Assembly (NCBI GenBank): GCA_019358835.1
Contig: JAHHIH010000003.1
Span: 248,001 to 312,000 of the forward strand
DNA length: 64,000 nucleotides
Reading direction: 5' to 3'
DNA from: Tildeniella torsiva UHER 1998/13D
Lineage (GTDB): Bacteria > Cyanobacteriota > Cyanobacteriia > Phormidesmidales > Phormidesmidaceae
The notes beneath the pieces were generated by a model, which searched no databases, was not told where the DNA came from, and saw only the letters and a program-made list of their open reading frames with translations. Below, piece by piece: positions 45,852 to 54,509 of this stretch. Position 1 is the first letter of the stretch, and the number at the start of each line of letters is the position of its first letter. A program made the translations under genes and the position numbers.

Positions 45852-48122
45852 ATGGTCTTCCTCATCCCCCCTACCAAATCCCGGCCCAAGCGGGTAAAGA
45901 CCCCCACTGTGCTGCAAATGGAGGCGGTGGAATGCGGTGCAGCGGCCCTGGGCAAAGTGCTGGGCTACCACGGCAAGACTGTGCCCCTGGCTGAGCTGCG
46001 ACAAGTCTGCGGTGTGTCGCGCGACGGGGTGACCGCTGCCAGTCTGCTCAAGGCGGCCCGCAGCTACGGTATGGAGGCCAGAGGCTTTAAGAAAAGTCTG
46101 GAGCGGGTGCTGGAGCTGGGGCCGCCGTTCATTGTGTTCTGGCATTTCAACCACTTTCTGGTAGTGGAAGGCCGAGATGCGCGGTGGATCTACCTCAACG
46201 ACCCGGCCACTGGCCCCCGCCGGGTGACTGCCGCCGAGTTTGATGAGGGTTACACGGGGATCGCCCTGACGTTTGCTCCAGGGCCAGAGTTTCAAAAAGG
46301 GGGGCGCAGGCCGAATATGGCGCGATCGCTCTGGCAGCGGCTCCACCGCTCCTGGGGCATTCTCCTCCTCGCCTTAATCGCTGGATTATTCCTCGTATTG
46401 CCTGCGCTGGTGCTGCCCGCCCTTAGCCGCATTTTTGTGGATTCTGTCTTACTAGAAGGGCGGTTTGAGTGGTTGCCCTACTTATTAACAGGACTATTGC
46501 TGACGGCAATGGTGCAGGGCTGGCTGACGGCGTTGCAGCTCAGGTATTTGCGATCGCTCCAGATCAAGCTCGCTGTCGGCATGACCAGCCGCTTTGTCTG
46601 GCATGTGCTGCGCCTGCCCGTGGGCTTCTACGCCCAGCGGTTTGCTGGAGAAATCGCCAGCCGCATTCGCCTCAACGATGAAGTCGCCACCGTGCTCTCG
46701 GGTCGCCTGATTAGCACTCTGATCAGCCTCGCTTTGGTGCTGTTCTACGCCCTGGCAATGGCCCAGTATGATGTGCTGCTGACGGCGATCGCCGTGGGGT
46801 TCGCCGCCATCAACGTCGCCACGTTGCAGTGGATTGCCAGAGAACGCGTGAATGCTAACTTGCGCTTGTCCCAAGAAACCGGGAAGGCGGCGGGAGTGGC
46901 GATCGCCGGTCTGCAAACCATGGAAACCCTCAAAGCCTCCGGCCTAGAATCTGACTTCTTCGCCCGCTGGGCCGGATATTACGCCAAATCGATCAACGCC
47001 CAGCAAGACCTCGGCCTCACTAACCAAATCCTCGGCGTCTTGCCCGGCTTACTCTCTGCCCTGGCCAATCTGGCTCTACTAGTAGTCGGCGGCTGGCGCG
47101 TCATCAACGGCGACCTCACCATTGGCATGCTCGTCGCCTTCCAGTTGTTGATGGTCAGCTTTCAGCGCCCGGTCAACAACCTGGTGCGCTTTGCCAGCAC
47201 CCTGCAAACCCTGCAAGGAAATTTAACTCGGCTAGATGATGTATTAGGAAACTCTGTGGATCAGCAGCTTTTAGAAAGTGGAGAAATTCAAAATTCAAAA
47301 TTCAAAATTTCTCCTCCGGAGACGCTACGCGAACAAAACTCCATCACCCCATCCTCCTCACCTCCTCAATCGCCCCCATCCCCCCACCCTCACCGCCTCA
47401 CCGGCTCCATCACCCTCCACAACCTCGCCTTTGGTTACCATCCCCTAGAGCCACCGCTGATTGAAGGGCTCAGTCTGTCAATTCAGCCGGGGCAGCGAGT
47501 CGCGCTAGTGGGGGGCAGTGGTTCTGGTAAATCGACGGTGGCCAAAGTCATAGCAGGGCTATACGAGCCGAGATCAGGAAAAATCTGTTTTGACGATGTC
47601 TGCCGCTCCCAGATTCCTCGCGCGGTGCTGACCAATTCGATCGCCGTAGTAGAGCAAGACATTCTGATGTTTGAAGGCACCATTCGCGACAACCTCACCC
47701 TGTGGGACACCACCATTCCTGAAGTCGAGCTGCGCCGGGCGGCCCAGGATGCTGCGATCGAAGACGCCATTCTGGCCTTGCCCTACGGCTTTAGCGCCTC
47801 GCTGCTAGAAGGAGCCGCTAACCTCAGCGGCGGCCAGCGCCAGCGCCTCGAAATCGCCCGCGCCCTGGTGGGCAATCCGTCGATTTTGATTCTCGATGAA
47901 GCCACCAGCGCCCTCGACACCGAAACCGAGCAAATCATTGACCAAAACCTGCGGCGGCGCGGCTGCACCTGCGTCATCGTGGCCCACCGCCTCAGCACCA
48001 TCCGCGACTGCGACGAAATTTTGGTGTTTGACCAGGGCAAGGTCGTGCAGCGCGGCACCCACGAGGCGCTGTGGGAGGCCGGGGGGCTGTACCGAAAGCT
48101 AATCCAGAGTGAGGGCGGGTGA
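45852..48122 (+). CDS. C39-peptidase ABC exporter (NHLM-type, processing and export)
   Basis: This 756-residue transporter cleaves double-glycine leaders while exporting the mature peptide. The N-terminal C39 peptidase (1-150) has an intact triad: C28 in VECGAAAL (with Q22 for the oxyanion hole), H101 in WHFNHFLVV and D117 in YLNDPATG. The membrane domain spans about 165-460. The nucleotide-binding domain has GGSGSGKSTVAK, LSGGQRQRLEIA and ILILDEATSALD. Residues about 476-516 are an in-frame low-complexity insert made of intergenic repeat sequence, placed in the linker before the ATPase domain. The likely substrate is the peptide encoded at 43459-43629. Confidence 0.93.
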   Translation: MVFLIPPTKSRPKRVKTPTVLQMEAVECGAAALGKVLGYHGKTVPLAELRQVCGVSRDGVTAASLLKAARSYGMEARGFKKSLERVLELGPPFIVFWHFNHFLVVEGRDARWIYLNDPATGPRRVTAAEFDEGYTGIALTFAPGPEFQKGGRRPNMARSLWQRLHRSWGILLLALIAGLFLVLPALVLPALSRIFVDSVLLEGRFEWLPYLLTGLLLTAMVQGWLTALQLRYLRSLQIKLAVGMTSRFVWHVLRLPVGFYAQRFAGEIASRIRLNDEVATVLSGRLISTLISLALVLFYALAMAQYDVLLTAIAVGFAAINVATLQWIARERVNANLRLSQETGKAAGVAIAGLQTMETLKASGLESDFFARWAGYYAKSINAQQDLGLTNQILGVLPGLLSALANLALLVVGGWRVINGDLTIGMLVAFQLLMVSFQRPVNNLVRFASTLQTLQGNLTRLDDVLGNSVDQQLLESGEIQNSKFKISPPETLREQNSITPSSSPPQSPPSPHPHRLTGSITLHNLAFGYHPLEPPLIEGLSLSIQPGQRVALVGGSGSGKSTVAKVIAGLYEPRSGKICFDDVCRSQIPRAVLTNSIAVVEQDILMFEGTIRDNLTLWDTTIPEVELRRAAQDAAIEDAILALPYGFSASLLEGAANLSGGQRQRLEIARALVGNPSILILDEATSALDTETEQIIDQNLRRRGCTCVIVAHRLSTIRDCDEILVFDQGKVVQRGTHEALWEAGGLYRKLIQSEGG
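47281..47400 (+). repeat. Intergenic-type repeat inserted in frame within the C39 ABC gene
   Basis: The segment contains TTCAAAA units and then a 40-bp block (47301-47340, core CGGAGACGCTACGCGAAC) that matches the non-coding 49015-49054 at 38 of 40 positions, followed by CCTCCTCA-type C-rich sequence. It encodes a Ser/Pro-rich linker of about 40 residues and keeps the frame open. Confidence 0.88.
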
Positions 48123-48279
48123 ATGCAGACCCTACCGAGGATTTTCTGGCCTAATTCGGGCGCTGAAAAATTCCCAGGGCTACGGTTACCTGTTCAGCAT
48201 TGTCTCTAACCGTTCTCAGGGTTGTCTCAGACAGTCTTTTTATAGTGCCTTCAAGCTCGTAATTTTATCGGAGGACTTC

Positions 48280-48840
48280 ATGCAGTTAAAGCGGTTTCTA
48301 TTGCTAAGCCTTTCCATTCCGCTAATGGTGGCCTGTGGGCCCGCTCAATCTGAGGCAGTTAAAGATACCTCAACGGCGGTTACTGCATCCGAAGACGTTG
48401 CATCCGAAGCAGCCGGTACTGCTAGCGACTCTGAAGAGACTATCAACAATCCAGAATCAACGGCAGCGGCAAATACATCAAAGTCGGGTGTCATTAAGTC
48501 GGGCAATTTTGTTTCTGGGGAACATGACACATCTGGAGTGGCCAGAATTATTAACAGTGATGGTCAGTTTGTCTTAGAACTAGACGACACATTTCAAACC
48601 TCCCCAATGGGGCCTGACTTAGTCGTAGTTCTTCACCAGTCAGAGGATGTGATTGGCTCAACGGAGCCACCGGCTTTCCCGCTGCGAGAGGGAGAGTATG
48701 TGGTCTTGGCAGAGCTTGAATCTTTTAACGGTGCCCAACGCTATGCCATTCCAGCCGATGTCAACTTAGATGACTACCGATCGGCTGCTATTTGGTGTCG
48801 TCGATTTAATGCCACCTTTGGGGCGGCGACACTTCAATAG
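48280..48840 (+). CDS. DM13-domain lipoprotein
   Basis: This 186-residue exported lipoprotein has signal MQLKRFLLLSLSIPLMVAC (Cys19) and an acidic Ser/Thr/Glu-rich linker (about 25-75). The DM13 domain spans about 80-186 (SGNFVSGEHDTSGVARI, LELDDTFQTSPMGPDLVVVL, AIWCRRFNATFGAATL), including the domain's conserved Cys. DM13 domains have been proposed to act in redox or electron transfer. ATG 48280 is chosen because GGAGG lies seven bases upstream. It sits between the two ABC genes, suggesting a role in the same export system or in peptide handling outside the cell. Confidence 0.88.
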   Translation: MQLKRFLLLSLSIPLMVACGPAQSEAVKDTSTAVTASEDVASEAAGTASDSEETINNPESTAAANTSKSGVIKSGNFVSGEHDTSGVARIINSDGQFVLELDDTFQTSPMGPDLVVVLHQSEDVIGSTEPPAFPLREGEYVVLAELESFNGAQRYAIPADVNLDDYRSAAIWCRRFNATFGAATLQ

Positions 48841-48966
48841 CGGCTATCGAGGTGGTGCGTTGCGGCGTGATATTGCCGTGGGGAGGGTGAGAGAAGCTTT
48901 CGGGATGGTGTATTTTGGCGCGACTTGATTTTTAGGTGGCCTAGAGAACCTGGCCGCGTAGGCAGA

Positions 48967-48994
48967 GCCGCGCCCCTAGCGCTATGCATCCTAC
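48967..48994 (-). repeat. Dispersed repeat (GTAGGrTGCATAGCGCTA type)
   Basis: Read on the minus strand, this 28-bp block is GTAGGATGCATAGCGCTA followed by GGGGCGCGGC. A near-identical block is at 54331-54357 on the plus strand. Confidence 0.75.
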
Positions 48995-49014
48995 ACCTAA
49001 TTCAAAACTAAAAA

Positions 49015-49054
49015 TTCAAAATTTCTCCTTCGGAGACGCTGCGCGAACAAAACT
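49015..49054 (+). repeat. Dispersed repeat upstream of the second ABC gene
   Basis: This block with core CGGAGACGCTGCGCGAAC is 38/40 identical to the coding-region insert at 47301-47340. It lies about 20 bp before the second ABC transporter's ATG, taking up most of its leader. Confidence 0.85.
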
Positions 49055-49075
49055 CTCTGCTATCCCCCATCACCC

Positions 49076-52000
49076 ATGCTCTCCCCCATTCTCGCCGCCC
49101 CACACACCATTACCGCCAACCAGCCGCTGCGGCTGACCGATTCCACTCAGCTCTGGCAGGTGAAATCGGGCCACGTCGCTGTCTTTGCAGTGCCCTTTGC
49201 CAACGGCCAACCCAGCGGCGAACGGCGCTTTCTTTTCATCGTCCCTGCTGGGGAAGCTCTGTTTGCTGCCGAAATCTGCCCGGTCACTCATCTGGGTTTG
49301 ATGGCGATCGCATTTGAACCCGCCGAAATCGCCCCCCTGCCCCTAAGCGAAACCGACACCACCGACTGCCGCACCCCTTTGCTCAAAGCCCTGATCGACC
49401 CCTGGATTCACCACTGGGGCAGCATCGACGGTTTTCCCAAACCCGCCCAAACTGGCCTGGTGCCCGAAATCCACTACATTTCGCTGACGCGGGGCCAGAT
49501 TTGCCGCCCCAATACCGCCGTGCTATGGATTCGGATGCAGCAGGGCACCGCCACCTGGATGGGCAACCCCGCCTTTCCCATGACTGCTGAACTGGGCTGC
49601 TTTCCCCTGGGCCAAGGCACCTACATGCAGGCCCAGGATCACATCGAGTTTTTCGCCCGGCCCACCGCCGAGGTCACCAGCCGCAAAGTGTTGATTCGGG
49701 GCATCGCCCAGCTCCACCGATACTGCTTCAGCACCCTAGAACAGATCGACGCCCGCCAGCAGCGCTTGGGCCTAAAGCGGTTTCAGCAGCGCCAGCAGCT
49801 CAACCAGAGCGTTACCGAAATGGTGGTTCACAGCCTGGCGGGGGTGCTTGAGCGCGATCGCATTGATACGACAGAATCCCCTCTGCTAGCGGTGGCCGGA
49901 GCCGTCGGCAAAGCCCTGGGTGTGACCATTCAACCGCCTGCGGCCTCGGAGAATGCGGCGCGGATGAAGGAGCCACTGGATGCGATCGCCCGCGCCTCCC
50001 AACTTCGCCTTCGTCGAGTGCTGCTGCGGGGTGAATGGTGGCGGCAGGATTGCGGCCCGCTGGTGGCTTACACCAAGGAGGGGCGATCGCCCGTTGCGCT
50101 CCTGCCCATGGCTGGCCCCCGGTACGAAATCTATGCGCCGGGGGGAATTGCTTTCGTTGGGGAGACCGTGGGTCAGAAAGACTCTGGTAAACAGCGAGAA
50201 GAAAACAGTGAGCGCGACCCACGCTACGGGGCCTCCCGCCAAAATCGCAAATCGCAAATCCAAAATTTCTCCACGCAGCCAGGGCAGACACGTGGGTCTG
50301 CCCCTACGCCCCATCCACCCATTCACTTATCCACCAACATCCCCCTCACCCCCGCCCTCGCCGCACACCTCGACCCCGTCGCCTTCGTCTTCTACCGTCC
50401 CCTCCCCACTGGTGATCTCAGCGCCCTCTCGCTGCTGCGGTTCGCCTTTAGGGGGCAGGAGCGCGACTGGCTGATGATTGGCCTCACGGGCGTCGCCGCT
50501 ACGCTGATTGGTATGGTGGTGCCCCAGGCGACGGCGGTGCTGGTGGATACGGTGGTGCCCTACGGCGATCGCGCTTTGCTCTGGCAAATTGGGTTGGGTC
50601 TGCTGGCGGCGGCCTTTGGGGCGGCGAGCTTTCAGTTAGCGCAGGCGATCGCCTCCCTGCGAGTTGAAACCGGGGCCGATGCCCACCTGCAAGCCGCCGT
50701 GTGGGATCGGCTGCTGAAACTCAAGACCGGCTTTTTTCGGCAGTACCCCACGGGGGATCTGGCCTCGCGGGTGTCGAGCATTAGCACCATTCGCCGCAAG
50801 CTCAGCGGTTCGGCCTTACAGGGCATCTTTGCCGGGATTTTCTCGCTGCTGAATCTGGGGTTGCTGGTCTACTACAGCCCCTTGCTGGCCGGGGTGGCGC
50901 TGATTGTCGGACTGGTGGTAATGGCGGTGACCGTGGCCTCGGGCCTGGTGCTGGTGCGTCGCTATCGGCCTCTATTAGAAATTCAGGGGCAGCTCTACGG
51001 TTTGGTGGTGCAGCTGATCAACGGCATCGCCAAACTGCGTATGGCCGGGGCCGAAGAGCGGGCCTTTGCCGCCTGGGGCCAGCGCTACGGCCAGCAGCTG
51101 CGCCTCACCCTCAGCACCCAGCAGCTAGAGGATGGGGTGGCGGTGTTCAACACGGTGCTGCCGATTGTGACCACCGTGGCGCTGTTCTGGCTGGCGAGCT
51201 TCATGCGGTCAGGCGACGCCGACCTCTCTACCGGCACCTTTCTCGCCTTCTCGGTGGCCTTTGGCACCTTCATCGCCGGGGCCACCAGCCTCAGCGATAC
51301 CCTGGTGGATCTGCTGGATGTGGTGCCCCTGTGGCAGCGGGCCAGCCCTATTCTCCACGCCGAGCCGGAGGTGAACCTGAGCAAGGCCGACCCCGGCCAG
51401 CTCTCGGGGGCGCTGGCGGTCGATCGCGTCACCTTTCGCTACAGCGACGAGGGGCCAGTCATTCTCGACGACGTGAGTTTTGAGGCTAAACCAGGAGAAT
51501 TCATTGCCCTGGTAGGGCCGTCTGGCTCAGGCAAATCCACCGCCATGCGCCTGGTGCTGGGGTTTGATGTGCCCCAGGCAGGGGCCGTTTACTACGACGG
51601 ACAGGCGCTGTCGGGGCTGGATGTGGTGGCGGTGCGTCGCCAGTGCGGGGTGGTGCTGCAAACCAGCCGCCTCAGCGCTGGGTCGATCTTTGAGAATCTG
51701 GCGGGGGGAGCGCTGATTTCTCTGGATGACGCCTGGGATGCGGCGGAGAAAGCAGGCCTCGCCGCCGACCTGCGGGCTATGCCCATGCAAATGCACACGG
51801 TGGTGAGCGAGGGGGGCAGCAATCTGTCGGGGGGCCAGCGCCAGCGATTGCTGATCGCCCGCGCCCTAGCCGTGAAGCCCAAAATTATGCTGATGGATGA
51901 GGCGACGAGCGCGTTGGATAACAGAACGCAGGCGATCGTCACCGAAAGCCTGGATCGGCTGAAGGTGACGCGGGTGGTGATCGCTCATCGCCTCAGCACC

Positions 52001-52123
52001 ATTCGCCACGCCGATCGCATTTACGTGTTAGAAGCGGGTCGCCTGGTGCAGCAGGGCAGCTTTGAGGAGCTGGCGAGTCAGCCGGGCTTGTTTAGTCAGT
52101 TAATTAGGAGACAGATGACGTGA
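49076..52123 (+). CDS. Second NHLM-type ABC transporter (no peptidase domain)
   Basis: This 1015-residue exporter half has no C39 domain. Residues 1-360 form an extended N-terminal region with cNMP-fold-like strands (LWQVKSGHVAVFAVPFANG, FLFIVPAGEALFA) typical of the NHLM ABC2 type. A low-complexity insert at about 367-421 comes from repeat sequence. The membrane domain follows (about 450-770), then an ATPase with GPSGSGKSTAMRLVLG, NLSGGQRQRLLIA and IMLMDEATSALD. It probably partners with the C39 ABC protein as a heterodimer or second pump. Its ATG is preceded by repeat sequence rather than a clear Shine-Dalgarno. Confidence 0.92.
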   Translation: MLSPILAAPHTITANQPLRLTDSTQLWQVKSGHVAVFAVPFANGQPSGERRFLFIVPAGEALFAAEICPVTHLGLMAIAFEPAEIAPLPLSETDTTDCRTPLLKALIDPWIHHWGSIDGFPKPAQTGLVPEIHYISLTRGQICRPNTAVLWIRMQQGTATWMGNPAFPMTAELGCFPLGQGTYMQAQDHIEFFARPTAEVTSRKVLIRGIAQLHRYCFSTLEQIDARQQRLGLKRFQQRQQLNQSVTEMVVHSLAGVLERDRIDTTESPLLAVAGAVGKALGVTIQPPAASENAARMKEPLDAIARASQLRLRRVLLRGEWWRQDCGPLVAYTKEGRSPVALLPMAGPRYEIYAPGGIAFVGETVGQKDSGKQREENSERDPRYGASRQNRKSQIQNFSTQPGQTRGSAPTPHPPIHLSTNIPLTPALAAHLDPVAFVFYRPLPTGDLSALSLLRFAFRGQERDWLMIGLTGVAATLIGMVVPQATAVLVDTVVPYGDRALLWQIGLGLLAAAFGAASFQLAQAIASLRVETGADAHLQAAVWDRLLKLKTGFFRQYPTGDLASRVSSISTIRRKLSGSALQGIFAGIFSLLNLGLLVYYSPLLAGVALIVGLVVMAVTVASGLVLVRRYRPLLEIQGQLYGLVVQLINGIAKLRMAGAEERAFAAWGQRYGQQLRLTLSTQQLEDGVAVFNTVLPIVTTVALFWLASFMRSGDADLSTGTFLAFSVAFGTFIAGATSLSDTLVDLLDVVPLWQRASPILHAEPEVNLSKADPGQLSGALAVDRVTFRYSDEGPVILDDVSFEAKPGEFIALVGPSGSGKSTAMRLVLGFDVPQAGAVYYDGQALSGLDVVAVRRQCGVVLQTSRLSAGSIFENLAGGALISLDDAWDAAEKAGLAADLRAMPMQMHTVVSEGGSNLSGGQRQRLLIARALAVKPKIMLMDEATSALDNRTQAIVTESLDRLKVTRVVIAHRLSTIRHADRIYVLEAGRLVQQGSFEELASQPGLFSQLIRRQMT
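50176..50340 (+). repeat. Intergenic-type repeat inserted in frame within the second ABC gene
   Basis: The segment includes CCCACGCTACGGGGCCTCCC, CAAATCGCAAATC-type units and the block at 50281-50320 (AGGGCAGACACGTGGGTCTG...), which is closely similar to the non-coding 60581-60620. It encodes a polar Ser/Arg/Gln/Pro-rich linker between the N-terminal region and the transmembrane domain without breaking the frame. Confidence 0.82.
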
Positions 52124-52183
52124 GCGATCTTAATTCTTTGGCCCTATGGGTTTGGGATTGCCCTGGCTGTGAGATGCCCTAAC

Positions 52184-52251
52184 GGATCCCCCCGCCCCCC
52201 TTGGTAAGGGGGATAACAAGGGAAACTTTGACCGCAAGAGAGTGGGGGATC
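52184..52251. repeat. Palindromic element with GATCCCCC/GGGGGATC ends
   Basis: A block bounded by GGATCCCCCC and GGGGGATC, containing CCCCCCTTGGTAAGGGGG, resembles the common cyanobacterial GATCCCCC-type dispersed elements. It lies after the last gene of the export operon and may also form its terminator. Confidence 0.7.
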
Positions 52252-52393
52252 AGATCCCGCCATAAAAGTCTCTTCCCTCAAGCGATGACTTTGCATGGGA
52301 TGACGCGGCGCAGTGCATTTCACCCAAACTCAAGCCTGTCTTAAAACGTGCGCTATATCACCCAGTAAAACCCATACAACCGCTTAAACTTCT

Positions 52394-53668
52394 ATGCTAA
52401 GCGCCAGCTTTCTGAGAGTTTTTAGAACCTTGCACAACCCCTTTGACTTTGGTGCTCCCGACGCTCATCCCCTAGAGCCGACCCTAGACTTGGCCCAGGC
52501 CAACCAGGTGTTGCAGGCATCCCTCAGCAAGCTGGCCGATGAGCCTGACCTAGAGAAATTTTTGGGCCATCTGCTCACCGTGTGCAGCGATCGCTTTATG
52601 GCTACCGAAGCGGGCATTTGGCGCTACGAAAACGGCCTGTTTCGCCTATTTGTCTCCTACGAAGACGGCCAGATCAAGCATGAAGAGAGCATCAGTCACC
52701 CCGGTGCCTCCCTAGCCACCGCCCGCAAAATTCAGAACCAGCACGTACTAACCCGGCTGCGCAAGCGGGAGATCATCAGCGACTATCCTGAGCAGTTTGC
52801 CACTGAGCCCGTATACGAACACTTTCGCGACTACTTTCGGCGGCGGGGCATTCAGGCGGCGCTGAAGATTCCGCTGTTTTTGGGGGATGACCTGCGGGGC
52901 ATTTTAGTCATGCGCTTTCGCCATCGCCGGGTGTTTAAACCCGAAGAGGCCGAGCTGGCCTTTGCCCTGGCCAACCAGGCGGTGCTGGCCCTAGAGCTCA
53001 CTCGCCTGGCGGAAGTAGCCCAGACTGCCGCCATTATGGAAGAGCGCAACCGTCTGGCCCGCGACATTCACGACACCCTGGCTCAGACGTTTACAAGCAT
53101 TCTCATGCGGCTGCAGGCGGCAGCGCTGACCCTCGACGCGGGTAGCAATGGGGTCAGGGCCAATATTGATCGCGCCTGCGATCTGGCCCGCGAGGGGCTG
53201 GCCAACACCCGTCGCTCGGTGCAGGCGCTGCGGCCCCCGGCTCTCATGGGGCGATCGCTATCCATGGCCCTGGCCGACGCGCTCCAGCAGATGACCGAGG
53301 GCACCTCGCTGACCAGCGAGTTTCGCCTAGAGGGGCAGCCCGTAGCCCTCGGCGACGACACCGAGCTAGAGCTGTTTCGCATTGCCCAGGAGGCGATCAC
53401 TAACAGCTGCAAACACGCCCAGGCCCGCACCCTGTCGGTGCAGCTCACCTACCAACCCCATCACCTGCGCCTGATGGTGGAGGATGACGGGGTTGGCTTT
53501 ACCCTAACCGAATCCACCGCCCTGAAAGGCTTTGGCCTGGTCAGCATGCAGCAGCGGGCCGAGCGCATTGGCGGAAATTTGACCATTTGCAGTGACCACA
53601 GCCAGGGCACCCAAATCTGCGTGGTGTTGCCCCTTAGCCGGAGCCAAACCAATGATAATGCAGCCTAA
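52394..53668 (+). CDS. GAF-domain sensor histidine kinase, NarL/LuxR-partner (HisKA_3) type
   Basis: This 424-residue cytoplasmic kinase has a GAF domain at about 45-205 (VCSDRFMATEAGIWRYENG, LKIPLFLGDDLRGILVMRF), a HisKA_3 helix pair with EERNRLARDIHDTLAQTF (phospho-His) and an HATPase domain (FRIAQEAITNSCKHAQA, VEDDGVGF, GFGLVSMQQRAERIGG). The N-terminus has no membrane helix. Its stop overlaps the following regulator gene, so the two form a two-component pair. It lies 270 bp after the export operon and could control it, but no sequence evidence shows that. Confidence 0.94.
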   Translation: MLSASFLRVFRTLHNPFDFGAPDAHPLEPTLDLAQANQVLQASLSKLADEPDLEKFLGHLLTVCSDRFMATEAGIWRYENGLFRLFVSYEDGQIKHEESISHPGASLATARKIQNQHVLTRLRKREIISDYPEQFATEPVYEHFRDYFRRRGIQAALKIPLFLGDDLRGILVMRFRHRRVFKPEEAELAFALANQAVLALELTRLAEVAQTAAIMEERNRLARDIHDTLAQTFTSILMRLQAAALTLDAGSNGVRANIDRACDLAREGLANTRRSVQALRPPALMGRSLSMALADALQQMTEGTSLTSEFRLEGQPVALGDDTELELFRIAQEAITNSCKHAQARTLSVQLTYQPHHLRLMVEDDGVGFTLTESTALKGFGLVSMQQRAERIGGNLTICSDHSQGTQICVVLPLSRSQTNDNAA

Positions 53669-54311
53669 ACCCATGGCCACGATGCAGCCACCGACGGTGA
53701 TTCGCGTGATGATTGCCGACGACCACCCGGCCCTGCGCGAAGGACTATCGGCCCTGCTAGAGCGCCAGGCCGACTTGCAGGTGGTGGCCATGGCCGCCGA
53801 TGGTCAGCAGGCCGTGGCCCTGGTGCCCACCCACCAGCCCGACGTGATTTTGATGGATCTGCGCATGCCCTGCCTAGAGGGGGCCGACGCCGTCGCCGCC
53901 ATCTGTGCCCAGTGGCCCGAGGCTCGCATCATCATTCTCACCACCTACGACGGCGATGAGGATATCTACCGCGCCCTGCGGGCTGGGGCGAAGGGCTACC
54001 TGCTCAAAGATGCCCCCTGCGAGGAGCTGTTCACCGCCATTCGCCAGGTGCATGGCGGGCAGAAATACATCATGTCGCAGGTGGCCCAAAAGCTCACCGA
54101 TCGCTTCCAAAGCTCTGAACTCACCGATCGCGAGCTAGAGGTGCTGCAACTGCTGGTGCAGGGCAACACCAATCGCGATATAAGCGCCGCCCTCTGCGTG
54201 GCCGAGGGCACGGTGAAGTTCCACGTCCGCAATATTTTGGATAAGTTGGGGGCGAGCGATCGCACCCAGGCGGTCACCATCGCCCTCAAGCGCGGGCTGG
54301 CACGGCTTTAG
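53652..54311 (+). CDS. NarL/FixJ-family response regulator
   Basis: This protein of about 219 residues has a receiver (IRVMIADDHPALREGLSALL; phospho-Asp in VILMDLRMP; GAKGYLLKDAPCEE) and a LuxR-type helix-turn-helix (LTDRELEVLQLLVQGNTNRD, VAEGTVKFHVRNILDKLGA). The start is uncertain: in-frame ATGs occur at 53652, 53658, 53673 and 53682. The first overlaps the kinase gene and is used here. It is the cognate regulator of the upstream GAF kinase. DNA targets are unknown. Confidence 0.93.
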   Translation: MIMQPKPMATMQPPTVIRVMIADDHPALREGLSALLERQADLQVVAMAADGQQAVALVPTHQPDVILMDLRMPCLEGADAVAAICAQWPEARIIILTTYDGDEDIYRALRAGAKGYLLKDAPCEELFTAIRQVHGGQKYIMSQVAQKLTDRFQSSELTDRELEVLQLLVQGNTNRDISAALCVAEGTVKFHVRNILDKLGASDRTQAVTIALKRGLARL

Positions 54312-54330
54312 CCTTATCACATCAAGAACC

Positions 54331-54357
54331 GTAGGGTGCATAGCGCTAAGGCGCGGC
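54331..54357 (+). repeat. Dispersed repeat (GTAGGrTGCATAGCGCTA type), second copy
   Basis: GTAGGGTGCATAGCGCTA plus AGGCGCGGC matches the minus-strand block at 48967-48994 with few differences. It lies between the response regulator gene and the truncated gene fragment. Confidence 0.75.
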
Positions 54358-54362
54358 GTTGC

Positions 54363-54509
54363 CTACGCCAGTACGTAGCGGGTGAGGACGCGCATGATTT
54401 CGTGGGTGCGCCCGGTGGGCTGGGGTTTGCTCCACTCGCGCACTTCGGCGAAGCCGAGGCGGTAGAGTTCGTGAACGATGCGCTCGACGCCATCCTTGCT
54501 GTTAGTTTG
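54363..54509 (-). pseudogene. C-terminal fragment of a GC-rich gene cut off by an AT-rich insert
   Basis: On the minus strand a clean coding-like frame reads NSKDGVERIVHELYRLGFAE then VREWSKPQPTGRTHEIMRVL then TRYVLA and stops at TAG (54365-54363). Upstream it meets a stop at 54512-54510 and has no start codon. GC-rich codon use matches the local genome, while everything from about 54505 onward is AT-rich. It looks like the tail of a conserved cyanobacterial gene whose 5' part was displaced by the adjoining insert. The parent family is not recognised. Confidence 0.6.
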
